This document shows positions 37,257 through 45,706 of a stretch of 64,000 bases of DNA, in pieces (within the stretch, counting starts at the first letter, position 1; each line of letters opens with the position of its first letter). The position numbers were made by a program, and so were the translations under genes. The DNA comes from Roseovarius mucosus (GTDB lineage: Bacteria > Pseudomonadota > Alphaproteobacteria > Rhodobacterales > Rhodobacteraceae). The notes beneath the pieces were generated by a model. The model had not been told where the DNA came from, did not search any database, and saw only the letters and a list, made by a program, of their open reading frames with translations. Location: positions 1,116,001 through 1,180,000 of the forward strand of contig NZ_CP020474.1 of assembly GCF_002080415.1 (NCBI RefSeq), written 5' to 3'.

Positions 37257-38153
37257 TTAGGCCGAGGTCAGCATGCCCTTTTCCTGGGCCAAGGCCCGCA
37301 TCCGCTTTTGCAGCTTTTCAAAGGCCCGCACCTCGATCTGACGAATGCGCTCGCGGCTCACGTCATATTCGGCGCTCAGATCCTCGAGCGTCACAGTCTC
37401 GTCGCTCAGCCGCCGCTGGGTGAGAATGTCGCGCTCGCGCTCGTTGAGAACATCCATCGCTTGCACCAGCAATTCACGCCGCGCATCCAATTCATCACGC
37501 CGCTCGTAATCGCCGGCCTGATCGGCATCCTCATCCTCAAGCCAGTCCTGCCATTGCATAGAGCCTTCGCCCTCGGCCCCGACCGTGGCATTGAGCGAGG
37601 CATCCGCACCCGCCATACGCTGGTTCATGCTGATGACTTCGGCCTCGGTCACGCCCAGATCTGTGGCGATCTTTTTGACCACATCGGGCCGCATATCGCC
37701 CTCTTCCAATGCGCCGATCTTGGCCTTGGCCTTGCGCAGATTGAAAAACAGCTTCTTCTGCGCCGAGGTGGTGCCCAGTTTCACAAGGCTCCACGAGCGC
37801 AGGATGTATTCCTGAATGCTGGCACGAATCCACCACATCGCATAGGTCGCCAGACGAAAGCCGCGCTCGGGGTCGAACCGCTTGACCGCCTGCATAAGGC
37901 CCACATTCGCCTCGGAAATCACTTCAGCCTGCGGCAGACCGTAACCGCGATAGCCCATGGCGATCTTGGCCGCGAGGCGCAAATGGCTTGTGACCATCTT
38001 ATGCGCGGCCTCGGTGTCCTGCTCTTCGGCCCAACGCTTGGCCAGCATATATTCTTCTTCCGGCTCCAAAAGCGGGAACTTGCGGATTTCCTGCATATAG
38101 CGGTTCAGCCCGCCTTCCGGGGTCGGGGCTGGCAGATTGTTATAATTTCCCAC
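37257..38153 (-). CDS. rpoH: RNA polymerase heat-shock sigma factor RpoH
   Basis: Sigma-32 family factor, 298 aa, directing heat-shock and protein-quality genes. Seen: region 1.2/2 (LNRYMQEIRKFPLLEPEEEY), core-binding ATYAMWWIRASIQEYILRSW, the RpoH box around the QKKLFFNLRK segment, and a region 4 helix-turn-helix (DLSAEYDVSRERIRQIE). I choose the GTG at 38153: AGGAGG stands nine bases before it and the length matches the family. A TTG at 38192 would add an unusual tail. Confidence 0.94.
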   Translation of the reverse strand: MGNYNNLPAPTPEGGLNRYMQEIRKFPLLEPEEEYMLAKRWAEEQDTEAAHKMVTSHLRLAAKIAMGYRGYGLPQAEVISEANVGLMQAVKRFDPERGFRLATYAMWWIRASIQEYILRSWSLVKLGTTSAQKKLFFNLRKAKAKIGALEEGDMRPDVVKKIATDLGVTEAEVISMNQRMAGADASLNATVGAEGEGSMQWQDWLEDEDADQAGDYERRDELDARRELLVQAMDVLNERERDILTQRRLSDETVTLEDLSAEYDVSRERIRQIEVRAFEKLQKRMRALAQEKGMLTSA

Positions 38154-38189
38154 GCTGTCGTCCCTCCTGATGTTTGCATCGTTAACATT

Positions 38190-38219
38190 CAACTAGGTAT
38201 GCGCTACTGTCCTTTCAAG
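38190..38219 (-). promoter_or_regulatory. Possible heat-shock promoter of rpoH
   Basis: On the minus strand CTTGAAA is followed after 18 bases (counted from CTTG) by CCTAGTTG, close to the alphaproteobacterial sigma-32 pattern CTTG-N17-CYTATNT. It would allow RpoH autocontrol. One position of the downstream element does not fit. Confidence 0.35.
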
Positions 38220-38311
38220 ACAGCCGTACATGACTATCTTAACGCGCATCTAAGGTGTTTCCGTCGCTGCACCCGTATTGTGACAGGATTTCACAAGATA
38301 TTGCGCCGCTG

Positions 38312-39340
38312 TCATGCCCCGCGCAAGGCAGAGAGGAGTGCCAGCATATCCTCGGGCAAGTCCGCCTCGAACCGCAGCGCCGCGCCCGTTCCGGGATGCA
38401 CAAAGCCCAGAACCGCCGCGTGCAGCGCCTGCCGCGGAAATTCCTGCGCCGCCGCAACACCCGCAGGCAAAAGCGCCTTTTCCTTGAGCTTGCGCCGCCC
38501 GCCATAGACCGGATCCCCGATCAACCCATGGCCCGCATAGGCCATATGCACCCGGATCTGATGGGTGCGGCCAGTCTCTAGCCAACACTCCATCAGCGCG
38601 GCAACGCTGGGCGTGCCGAAGCTCTCGATCACCCGCGCCCGCGTCACCGCATGCCGCCCGCCCTCGAACAGCACCGCCTGCCGCTGCCGGTCGGTTTTGT
38701 GGCGCGCAAGGCGCGTGGCGATGCGCAAGATATTGCCGGGCTCAAAGCTGATCCCCCGCAGGCCACGCAGGCGTGGATCGCTTGCCTCGGGCACGCCGTA
38801 GACCACGGCGCGATACTGGCGCTCGACGCTATGCGCCTCGAATTGCGCCGCAAGGCCCTGATGCGCGGCATCCGATTTGGCCACTACCAAAAGGCCGCTG
38901 GTCTCTTTGTCGATGCGGTGGACAATGCCCGGTCGTTTGGCCCCGCCCACGCCCGAGAGGCTGTCGCCGCAGTGATGCAAAAGCGCGTTGACCAGCGTGC
39001 CCTCGGGGCTGCCGGGGGCGGGATGCACCACCATGCCCGCAGGTTTGTTGACGACGATGAGATCGTCATCCTCATAGACCACCTCTAGCGCGATGGCCTC
39101 TGGCGCCATATGGCTCTCGCGCGCCTCGGGCACGACAATCTCGATAAGGTCCCCCGCCTGCACCCGCGCCTTGGCCTCAGACACGACCGCGCCATTGACC
39201 CGTACGGCCCCCTCTTCCAGCAGCCGTGCCAGGCGCGTGCGAGACAGCACCGCCGCCTCTGGCACATCGCGGACAAGCGCCTTATCAAGGCGTTGAGGCG
39301 GATCATCCCCGATCCGGAAAACAAGCGGGTCCAAGCCCAT
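38312..39340 (-). CDS. rluD: Large-subunit pseudouridine synthase RluD
   Basis: RluA/RluD-family enzyme that isomerises uridines in 23S rRNA. The 342-aa chain has an N-terminal S4 domain (about 15-80), then KPAGMVVHPAPG and the catalytic motif HRIDKETSGLLVVAK with Asp near residue 147, and ends with the GRTHQIRVH segment. S4 plus catalytic domain and length fit RluD. The ATG at 39340 overlaps the divergent ATG of the next gene. Confidence 0.9.
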   Translation of the reverse strand: MGLDPLVFRIGDDPPQRLDKALVRDVPEAAVLSRTRLARLLEEGAVRVNGAVVSEAKARVQAGDLIEIVVPEARESHMAPEAIALEVVYEDDDLIVVNKPAGMVVHPAPGSPEGTLVNALLHHCGDSLSGVGGAKRPGIVHRIDKETSGLLVVAKSDAAHQGLAAQFEAHSVERQYRAVVYGVPEASDPRLRGLRGISFEPGNILRIATRLARHKTDRQRQAVLFEGGRHAVTRARVIESFGTPSVAALMECWLETGRTHQIRVHMAYAGHGLIGDPVYGGRRKLKEKALLPAGVAAAQEFPRQALHAAVLGFVHPGTGAALRFEADLPEDMLALLSALRGA

Positions 39341-39650
39341 GAATGACAACTCTCCGCCGGTCAGCCCGGCCACTTTGAAGTTTCTGGCGCGGTTGGTCAC
39401 GCTGTTGACCGCCACGATGGTTGTCGGCCTCATAGTGATCATCGGCCTCTTTGTCACCCGCTTCTGGGGCGAGGATAGGGGCGCGCTGTCCTTGCCCGAC
39501 AGCCTGACCCTACCCGAGGGCACGCGTGCCACCGCCTTTACCCAAGGGCCGGACTGGATTGCCATTGTGACCGAGGACAATCGCATCCTGATCTACGATC
39601 GCACAGGCAGCACCCTGCGGCAAACCGTGACCATCGAGACGCAGAATTGA
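39339..39650 (+). CDS. DUF6476-family membrane protein
   Basis: A 103-aa protein with one membrane helix (about residues 14-42) and a soluble C-terminal part that may face the periplasm and has a beta-propeller-like strand pattern (AIVTEDNRILIYDRTG). I recognise it only as a small family common next to rluD in Rhodobacterales. Its ATG (39339-39341) shares two bases with the start codon of rluD on the other strand. It is the last core-type gene before the amide cluster. Confidence 0.75.
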   Translation: MNDNSPPVSPATLKFLARLVTLLTATMVVGLIVIIGLFVTRFWGEDRGALSLPDSLTLPEGTRATAFTQGPDWIAIVTEDNRILIYDRTGSTLRQTVTIETQN

Positions 39651-39660
39651 TACTTTTGGA

Positions 39661-39692
39661 GATGGTGCCGCACCCCTGACTGGACCAAGGGC
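39661..39692 (+). repeat. Imperfect direct repeat of the tRNA-His 3' end (possible att remnant)
   Basis: Aligned without gaps to 62229-62260, 24 of 32 bases agree (GATGGT-CCGC-CCCTG-CT-GA core). It lies just past the DUF6476 gene, exactly where the amide cluster begins, in the same orientation as the tRNA copy. This is what attL/attR of an element inserted in tRNA-His would look like, but no integrase is present. Confidence 0.4.
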
Positions 39693-39784
39693 GCATTGGA
39701 CCCACGAAGCTATCTGATAACAGCCTTTTAAAACTTATTCAGGTCATCCGTGTTGAGTGTCCCTGAGAACTGACCGGGCTGCGC

Positions 39785-40129
39785 TCAGTCCCCGACCGAG
39801 TTCAACGGCTCCAGCAAATCAGCCTTGCTCGGAAGGCTTTCTTTGGAACGAAACAGAATAACCCATTCGGCTGTTCCCTCTGCCTCTAATTGCCCTGAGT
39901 CTACGGTCCCGAAGCGCTGAATGAAGAACGCCTTCACAATCTCGGCGGCGCGCGGGGTGCCCGCCGGTTTGCCCAGATAGATAAAATCCGCAACATCAAA
40001 GCCCATCCGCGACAGCGTCTCGGATGGGGGCACGGGCGACGTCACCACCCCCCACCGCGTACCGTCAGAGTCGAACTCTTTGATGGCATAGAGGAAATCG
40101 TATTTGATCTGCTGAACGCTGAACCGCAA
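39785..40129 (-). CDS. Orphan 114-aa protein of the DMFase-like operon
   Basis: I do not recognise this soluble protein. The only in-frame start near the Sel1 stop is TTG at 40129, with AAAGGA about 9 bases before it, and the frame is closed upstream. It has no cysteine or metal motif. It contains a FIYLGKPAGTPRAAEIV stretch that could be a small alpha/beta core. It is the last gene of the minus-strand run and lies 17 bases after the Sel1 gene, so it is almost certainly in the same operon. No function proposed. Confidence 0.65.
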   Translation of the reverse strand: MRFSVQQIKYDFLYAIKEFDSDGTRWGVVTSPVPPSETLSRMGFDVADFIYLGKPAGTPRAAEIVKAFFIQRFGTVDSGQLEAEGTAEWVILFRSKESLPSKADLLEPLNSVGD

Positions 40130-40146
40130 AATCGGATCCTTTCAGG

Positions 40147-40854
40147 TTAATTGGTGCTCACCCGGAACCGAACGTCACCTGCGCCGCCTCGGTGGTCCTG
40201 CATCCATTTCTCGACCATCTGATGCCCACGGTGCAGCTCATCTGGCGTCATCTCGGACACGAGACCTTCAAGCATGCTGATCGCGCTGCCCGCGCCGTGC
40301 TGAGAGGCCAGCGTCAGCCACAAAAACGCCTGCTGACAATCCTTGGCCACGCCAAACCCATTCCTGTAGCTGAACCCAAGCCGCGCCTGCGCCGGGAAAT
40401 ACCCACTTTCGGCAGCCATCCGGTAATACTTGGCCGCGGTTTCAAGATCTTTGTCCACAACCTTGCCCGCAGACAGAAGCGTGGCCGCATTGAACTGCGC
40501 ACCGGTGTCACCGGCATCGGCGGCGCGGCACAGCCACATCAGACCAGTGCGCGCATCTTCGGTCACGCCGTCGCCCTGAATATACATCACGCCAAGATTT
40601 GTCTGCGCCTGAACACTGCCCATCTCGGCGGCCTTGAGACAGCATTTGAACCCCATCTGCTTGTCAACCGCGACCCCGTCGCCATTCATGTGCATGACTG
40701 ACAGCCAGAACCAAGCGGTCGCATCGCCCGCTTTGGCACAGCCATAAAAGAGGTCATAGGCAGCCTTGAACTTGCCAGCCTCGTAAAGGGCCACCCCATC
40801 CATAAGGGTGTCGCCAAGTTTGCCCGAAGGCTCTTGCAGGGAAAGATCGGTCAT
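40147..40854 (-). CDS. Sel1-repeat protein
   Basis: A 235-aa cytosolic helical solenoid with four to five Sel1-like repeats (about residues 25-205), recognisable by A-x-x-NLGVMYIQGDGV and ARLGFSYRNGFGV. Such proteins serve as assembly scaffolds or adaptors. There is no signal peptide. Its start overlaps the stop of the oxygenase-like gene (ATGA), so the two are made together, and an adaptor or maturation role for that protein or for the DMFase-like enzyme is a reasonable inference. Confidence 0.8.
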   Translation of the reverse strand: MTDLSLQEPSGKLGDTLMDGVALYEAGKFKAAYDLFYGCAKAGDATAWFWLSVMHMNGDGVAVDKQMGFKCCLKAAEMGSVQAQTNLGVMYIQGDGVTEDARTGLMWLCRAADAGDTGAQFNAATLLSAGKVVDKDLETAAKYYRMAAESGYFPAQARLGFSYRNGFGVAKDCQQAFLWLTLASQHGAGSAISMLEGLVSEMTPDELHRGHQMVEKWMQDHRGGAGDVRFRVSTN

Positions 40855-41957
40855 ATCAGATAATGCTCCACGTTGCGGAAAATCGGGATGTCGCTGTCGA
40901 CCTGCGGCATCTTCACAAAACGCGAGATGAGCGCGTTATGCGCCCACCACGCAGCGATCTGATCCTGCGTCTGATCAACGGCACAGTCCTGGACGCGGTC
41001 GCGTGACGCGCTTGACGGGATGCTATCCTGAAGCGCCTCTGCCCCGGTTCCGGCATGCAGCAATTCTTTGTGCCAGAACGCCAGACGTTCCGCATCGAGC
41101 GGACAGTCCGACAGGATCTCTATCCGGAACAGGGTTTTCGTGATCGCCGTATGCTGGAGCGTGATCGCGCAGGTCTCGGCCCCTTGCGTGAGCAGAATGA
41201 GGTTGGGAAAAATCCATTGGACCTCGATCTGCGACCCGTCAGACGCGGCTCTGCGGCCCTGCATGGCACGATCCGAAGACGTCAGCATCTCGTCCACGCG
41301 GGCCAACATCTGGCCCGAAAACTTCCAATTGGCATCAAATTCAAGCCATTGACGATGCGCCCGCACGGCATCGGGCCGCATTACCGGCACGGGCAGGGTC
41401 AGATCACCTGACAGATCACTGTCGGCACCGCCCGGGTCGATGTTGAGGAACAGCAGATCGCCAAGCTGTGCCACGTGAACCGGATGCAGCCGCTCGGGGC
41501 GCAGGCCCAGATATTGGTATTTGATGCGGGTATTGTCCGGCCCCTCTCCTGTGGTAATCGGGCCCCGGTCGCGGCTATAGCCGCAAGAGGTGAACGAACA
41601 ACTGGTGCGCTCACCCTGCTGGCATTGCGTTGGCACCATGCGACACCCGCCGTGTTGCGCCATATTGAACCGTGCTTCTAGGCTGCCATCCTCCATCCGT
41701 TGAACGTGGACGCCGTGATAGCCAAGGGTAAAGGGCAGGATATCGCCCTCTGCAGGAATTTCATGGACCGTACCGACAGACACCCAGTCTCGGGTCCAGA
41801 TGGCCTCGTCTTCAAGGTAGAGAAACTGAAGCGAGCGGTAAGCAACCCGGGGCAGACCGATTGCCTCGCCAAAGGGTCGGCGCACCCTGTCGAACACGCT
41901 CGGATCGCTTAGGTTCACGCCCTCGTCGCGATAGCCAAGGTCAGGTCTGCGTACCAT
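40851..41957 (-). CDS. Degenerate ring-hydroxylating oxygenase alpha-subunit-like protein
   Basis: A 368-aa protein that follows the layout of Rieske oxygenase alpha subunits: the N-terminal lead (FLYLEDEAIWTRDWVSVGTV), a Rieske-like region (about 65-145) and a catalytic-domain trace (ANWKF near 209, IFPNLILL near 249). The Rieske ligands are not intact: the Cys-X-His pair reads Ala100-Gln-His102, and Cys-X-X-His reads Cys120-Ser-Phe-Thr123. Extra Cys residues stand at 105, 112 and 125. The mononuclear-iron His pair expected after NWK is also missing. ATG 41957 has a GGAGG site. Function unknown; possibly a non-redox partner of the DMFase-like enzyme. Confidence 0.72.
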   Translation of the reverse strand: MVRRPDLGYRDEGVNLSDPSVFDRVRRPFGEAIGLPRVAYRSLQFLYLEDEAIWTRDWVSVGTVHEIPAEGDILPFTLGYHGVHVQRMEDGSLEARFNMAQHGGCRMVPTQCQQGERTSCSFTSCGYSRDRGPITTGEGPDNTRIKYQYLGLRPERLHPVHVAQLGDLLFLNIDPGGADSDLSGDLTLPVPVMRPDAVRAHRQWLEFDANWKFSGQMLARVDEMLTSSDRAMQGRRAASDGSQIEVQWIFPNLILLTQGAETCAITLQHTAITKTLFRIEILSDCPLDAERLAFWHKELLHAGTGAEALQDSIPSSASRDRVQDCAVDQTQDQIAAWWAHNALISRFVKMPQVDSDIPIFRNVEHYLI

Positions 41958-42029
41958 TGGGGCCTCCGGTTTTTGGGTGGGTTTTCTAAAGTTGGGGCCG
42001 GCGCACGCAGCGCCGGACCCCCTCTTGCG

Positions 42030-44435
42030 TTACTCTGCCGGGACCAGATCGGGGTTTCCGGCATCGCCATCGGCACGGCCCCGCGCCCGGATCTCGGACT
42101 TGGGTGCTGCGGGCAACGGACCATCGACCATGAAGTGATCCAGCACATTCTTGGTCAACTTAGAGATATTGTTGTCGCAGTTGTTCCAAGGCAGTGAGCC
42201 ACAATAGGCGATTGACGAGAACGAGAAACATGCGCCCCCATTCGGCGTTTCGTGAAAGGCGATATCGCCGCGAACGCGCGGGTGCGTCGTGCCGTCAAGC
42301 CCCTGCTGGTTAAAGCCGAAATCCTCGGTCACCAGAAGATACGCCTCGGTATGACGGCCCGCCGATGTTGCCACCGTCAGCGTGTGGGGTGGCGAGCCGA
42401 GGGTGAAATCGACGATGTCGAGTTCAAGACCGGCAGCACCGCCGCCCACAAGCCCGAAATTGCCCAGCATTTCGTCATAGTCGATCCCCTCGAACGCCCA
42501 GGATACACGGGGGTTGTTGCTTTCCGGGGTTCTTGAGAAATAGCTCGAAACGTCGAACCCTTCTGACGACATGCCCACACCCGCCACTGAGTGCAGGTAG
42601 CGGCCACGGAAACGCCACATCCCGCCCAGCTCGCCCGTGCCCGCGTGATAGTATTCACCGGGATCGGCGCGCCATGTACGGATGCCGGATTCGCAGCGCC
42701 GCATCTCTGTGATGACGCCACGCCCTTTGTCCTCATAGGCGGGATGGAAGGAATGGACCCAATACCAAGCATCCGCGCCCATATACATCAGCCGTCCACC
42801 GCGCTGCGTGTAGTTGTGCAGCGCATCAAGCTGGGTTCCCGAGTTATGCTCGGGATGCGATCCGGTGATGATGACATTGTAGTTTTCCAGACGCGCGAGC
42901 CCGTCATAGGTGATGTCTTCATCGGTGATGCAGTCGTATTCATACCCCATGGTTTCCAGCCAGTAGATCAGATGCAGATCCGCCGGGTATTGCCAGGGGG
43001 CCTGGGCCAGGAAATGGTCATACTTGGGCCGGTTGCTGAGGATCGGGCGCAGGCGGGACGAGAAACAGATCCCGGTGCCGTCGGTATGCGTGTCATAGAT
43101 CGAGCCACCGTATTCGCGGTGCTCGGCCAGAAACATGTTTTGATGCTGCATGATGGGCACGCGGTAGATGAACAGCTCCGCCGCGCCCGCGTTACAGGCG
43201 ACATGTTCGTTGGCATAGGCCATGTAGCTGATCGTGGGCACCATGAAGGCGATCTTGGACTGCTCCTTGCCGATTTCCGGGACGACCCAGAACGGCACGT
43301 AGTCCTCATCGCCGTCAGCCGTCGTCAGCTTGGCCGCGTAAGAGCGGCTCTTGCAATCGGCGGGCACCTGCCATTCGAAATCGACCTCCCAGCGCGCATC
43401 GTCGATATCATCGTCGTGAAAGCTGATTGCCGCGTATTCTTTTGGGGCTTCCTTCCAATCAAAGACGGTGCCGCTCCAGTTGTGGCCAGTCATGCCTCGG
43501 GTCGGCAGGTTCACGAAATCGAGGTCCAGACGATAGGGGCCGAAATCCTTGCCTTTGATCGTGTCGATCCCGTGGGAGAAATCCCACGCCGCAACGATCA
43601 CCTCTGACAAGGCACCGGTCGGGCCAGAGTTGCGGCGTTCTGTCAGGCCCGATTGCGCGCCCAGTTTCATCGTCTCGATGTCCTGACGCGACAAGGCCTT
43701 GGAGCAGATGCGCGGTGCTTCGATTTTACCGTTGTACTTTCCGGCCAGAACCACACCAGCAGGCACCGAAGACTGCGCGGTCGGATCGTCCGATAGGCAT
43801 TCGGCATAGGCCGCAACAGCGGCAGGAATCGGCAGATGCTCGATCTTCTCCGAAATCGTCTTGGAGACGGGCGGGATCACCGGATCAAGCGCGTAATGCA
43901 CCTGCGGCTCGTGATACAGGATCAGCTCGCCGCTTGCCGCGTCATAGGTGGCGGCCACGAAATGCCAGGCGTGATCGCGGACAGGCTCTGGGCTTTCGAG
44001 AATGACGCCGTTCACGCGCACCTCGACATGCCCCTTCGCATTGAGAAACAGGCCGTACCCCTTGCCGCCGCTCCACTTGGTGACCAAGGCCTGTTCGCCA
44101 TGCTTCCAGTATTTCGGATGCGTCTTGGGCGCGGTTGGCCAGATCCAGCACTGAAGCGTGAAGCTCTCGACGCGCAATTGCTTGCAATCGGCGACATAGC
44201 CGTAAGATCCGCTGTGGATCACCTGCTTGCGGCCGGGCACCGTGATGTTCAGCCCCCCCGGCACGGCTTTTTCGATAAAGCCGGGACCGCGTGGGTTGGT
44301 GTCGCCGTTGATCATCTGGACGATTTCGGCCTTGAATTCCTTGGGGCCGTCGCAATTGATCATGAATTTGATGGTGCCTCCGGGATGCACCCCGAAAGTG
44401 TCGGCATAGCCGGCAAGTCGCATAGCTGCAGACAT
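42030..44435 (-). CDS. N,N-dimethylformamidase large-subunit-like protein
   Basis: An 801-aa protein matching the DMFase large (beta) subunit: an N-terminal segment, a LamG/concanavalin-like domain (about 75-240, with QCWIWPT, LVTKWSGG and WHFVAATYD), and the C-terminal DMFA2-type domain (about 395-770). The known enzyme hydrolyses dimethylformamide to dimethylamine and formate at a mononuclear iron held by two Tyr and one Glu. Here Tyr407, Tyr447 and Glu529 (with His527) have nearly the spacing of the published 399/440/521 set. No signal peptide. The exact amide substrate is uncertain. Confidence 0.82.
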   Translation of the reverse strand: MSAAMRLAGYADTFGVHPGGTIKFMINCDGPKEFKAEIVQMINGDTNPRGPGFIEKAVPGGLNITVPGRKQVIHSGSYGYVADCKQLRVESFTLQCWIWPTAPKTHPKYWKHGEQALVTKWSGGKGYGLFLNAKGHVEVRVNGVILESPEPVRDHAWHFVAATYDAASGELILYHEPQVHYALDPVIPPVSKTISEKIEHLPIPAAVAAYAECLSDDPTAQSSVPAGVVLAGKYNGKIEAPRICSKALSRQDIETMKLGAQSGLTERRNSGPTGALSEVIVAAWDFSHGIDTIKGKDFGPYRLDLDFVNLPTRGMTGHNWSGTVFDWKEAPKEYAAISFHDDDIDDARWEVDFEWQVPADCKSRSYAAKLTTADGDEDYVPFWVVPEIGKEQSKIAFMVPTISYMAYANEHVACNAGAAELFIYRVPIMQHQNMFLAEHREYGGSIYDTHTDGTGICFSSRLRPILSNRPKYDHFLAQAPWQYPADLHLIYWLETMGYEYDCITDEDITYDGLARLENYNVIITGSHPEHNSGTQLDALHNYTQRGGRLMYMGADAWYWVHSFHPAYEDKGRGVITEMRRCESGIRTWRADPGEYYHAGTGELGGMWRFRGRYLHSVAGVGMSSEGFDVSSYFSRTPESNNPRVSWAFEGIDYDEMLGNFGLVGGGAAGLELDIVDFTLGSPPHTLTVATSAGRHTEAYLLVTEDFGFNQQGLDGTTHPRVRGDIAFHETPNGGACFSFSSIAYCGSLPWNNCDNNISKLTKNVLDHFMVDGPLPAAPKSEIRARGRADGDAGNPDLVPAE

Positions 44436-44532
44436 GTTCTTTTCCTCTTATGGCTGTCTCACAGGTGGCCTGACGTCTTGTCAGCCCCCTGCCGTTACGA
44501 TGGTTTTTCCTTTGGCCCCTGTCCGGGTGGGA

Positions 44533-44973
44533 TCAGGTGACAGGCCAGTTGTCGTCGCGGTGCTTCCAGCCCTCGCGGTAGTGCTCGGGCATGCCCGCAG
44601 TTTCCGGCAGCTCGTCGAGGCGCATCAGAAAGATGGCGTGCTGCGCGTCCTGCTCATCGGTGAAAACACGGTCATCAACAAACTCTGGCGGCACGCCGCG
44701 CACACCCGACAGGCGACCGATGCGCCATTCCTTTTCGACCTCTGTGCAGATGATGATCAGCTTGCCCGCCGTGGATTCCCCGCGCATGCGCAGCAAAACC
44801 CGCTTTAGCAACGGATCGTCATGGACCCCGCCCGAGACAACCGTCGTATCTCCGGGGGTTTCACATTTCAGGATCGAGAATCCGGCAACGCCCTTCATCG
44901 ACTCCGTACATTCCAGATGCGCTTTGATCAGCGCCTCTCGCTCCGGTGTTCCCTTCTTTGGAATGGATTCCAT
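44533..44973 (-). CDS. N,N-dimethylformamidase small-subunit-like protein
   Basis: A 146-aa protein whose C-terminal part (about 78-133) recalls the DMFase small (alpha) subunit: an EKEW motif, then a run ending DDRVFTDEQDAQHAIFLMRL, like the E-x-E-A-x-H-A-V-F-L-R-R-I ending of the known subunit. The N-terminal part differs and includes a possible beta-sandwich (KGVAGFSILKCE). It sits 97 bases before the large-subunit gene and 34 bases after the ABC ATPase, so it is in that operon. Call rests on motif plus position. Confidence 0.65.
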   Translation of the reverse strand: MESIPKKGTPEREALIKAHLECTESMKGVAGFSILKCETPGDTTVVSGGVHDDPLLKRVLLRMRGESTAGKLIIICTEVEKEWRIGRLSGVRGVPPEFVDDRVFTDEQDAQHAIFLMRLDELPETAGMPEHYREGWKHRDDNWPVT

Positions 44974-45007
44974 TTTTTTCTCCCTTGGTTATGTGTGGCT
45001 TTGGTTT

Positions 45008-45706
45008 TCAAACGGTCATGTGGCGGTCGACCATCTCGTCGGTGAGGTCGGAAATGACGCCGGATTCAACGATGCGCCCGTTGTCCATCATCACGAATTG
45101 ATCCCCCAGATCGCGGGCCACTTTGATATGCTGTTCGGACAGGATCATGCTGATGCCCATCTTCTTGTTGAGCATGCGCAGCGTCTCTCCGATTTCGGCC
45201 ACGATATTGGGTTGGATGCCTTCGGTGGGCTCATCCAGCAGAAGAATTTGCGGATCCACTGCCAGCGCGCGCGAAATCGCAAGCTGTTGCTGCTGCCCAC
45301 CCGATAGCTCACCGGCGCGCCGGTTCAGGTTTTCGGCAAGGTAGGGAAAGAGATCCAGACAGATCTCTGGCACCTTGCCACTCCGATCTGCCTTGGCAAA
45401 AGTGCCAAGCAGGATGTTTTCGCGCACCGTAAAGTTGCCAAGGATCTGACGGCCCTGTGGCACATAGCCCAGCCCGTATTTCGCCCGCTCATCCGTGCGC
45501 GCCTTTGTCAGGTTGGTGTCCGAGACGGAGAGCGTGCCCGTCATTTTGTCGACAAGACCCATGATCGTGCGCAAAAGGGTGGTCTTGCCCACGCCATTGC
45601 GCCCCAAGACACACATGCAGGTGCCCTTGGTCACGCCGAAATCAATATCGCGTAAAATCTGTGTTCGCCCGTAGAACGACGACACCTTTTCCAGTTGCAA
45701 CAGCAT
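45008..45706 (-). CDS. Urea/short-amide ABC transporter ATPase, UrtE/LivF-like
   Basis: A 232-aa ABC ATPase with Walker A GRNGVGKTT (about 35-43), signature LSGGQQQQLAIARAL-like LSGGQQQQLAISRAL and Walker B LLLDEPTEGIQPNI. The GGQQQQ signature and EPTEGIQP are typical of UrtE of urea transporters rather than general LivF. Start overlaps the end of the UrtD-like gene (ATGA). Energises import by the two permeases upstream. Confidence 0.88.
   Translation of the reverse strand: MLLQLEKVSSFYGRTQILRDIDFGVTKGTCMCVLGRNGVGKTTLLRTIMGLVDKMTGTLSVSDTNLTKARTDERAKYGLGYVPQGRQILGNFTVRENILLGTFAKADRSGKVPEICLDLFPYLAENLNRRAGELSGGQQQQLAISRALAVDPQILLLDEPTEGIQPNIVAEIGETLRMLNKKMGISMILSEQHIKVARDLGDQFVMMDNGRIVESGVISDLTDEMVDRHMTV

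Noticed and set aside
42591..43607. Plus-strand frame of 338 codons
   Set aside because: Antisense to the DMFase-like large subunit; no motif.
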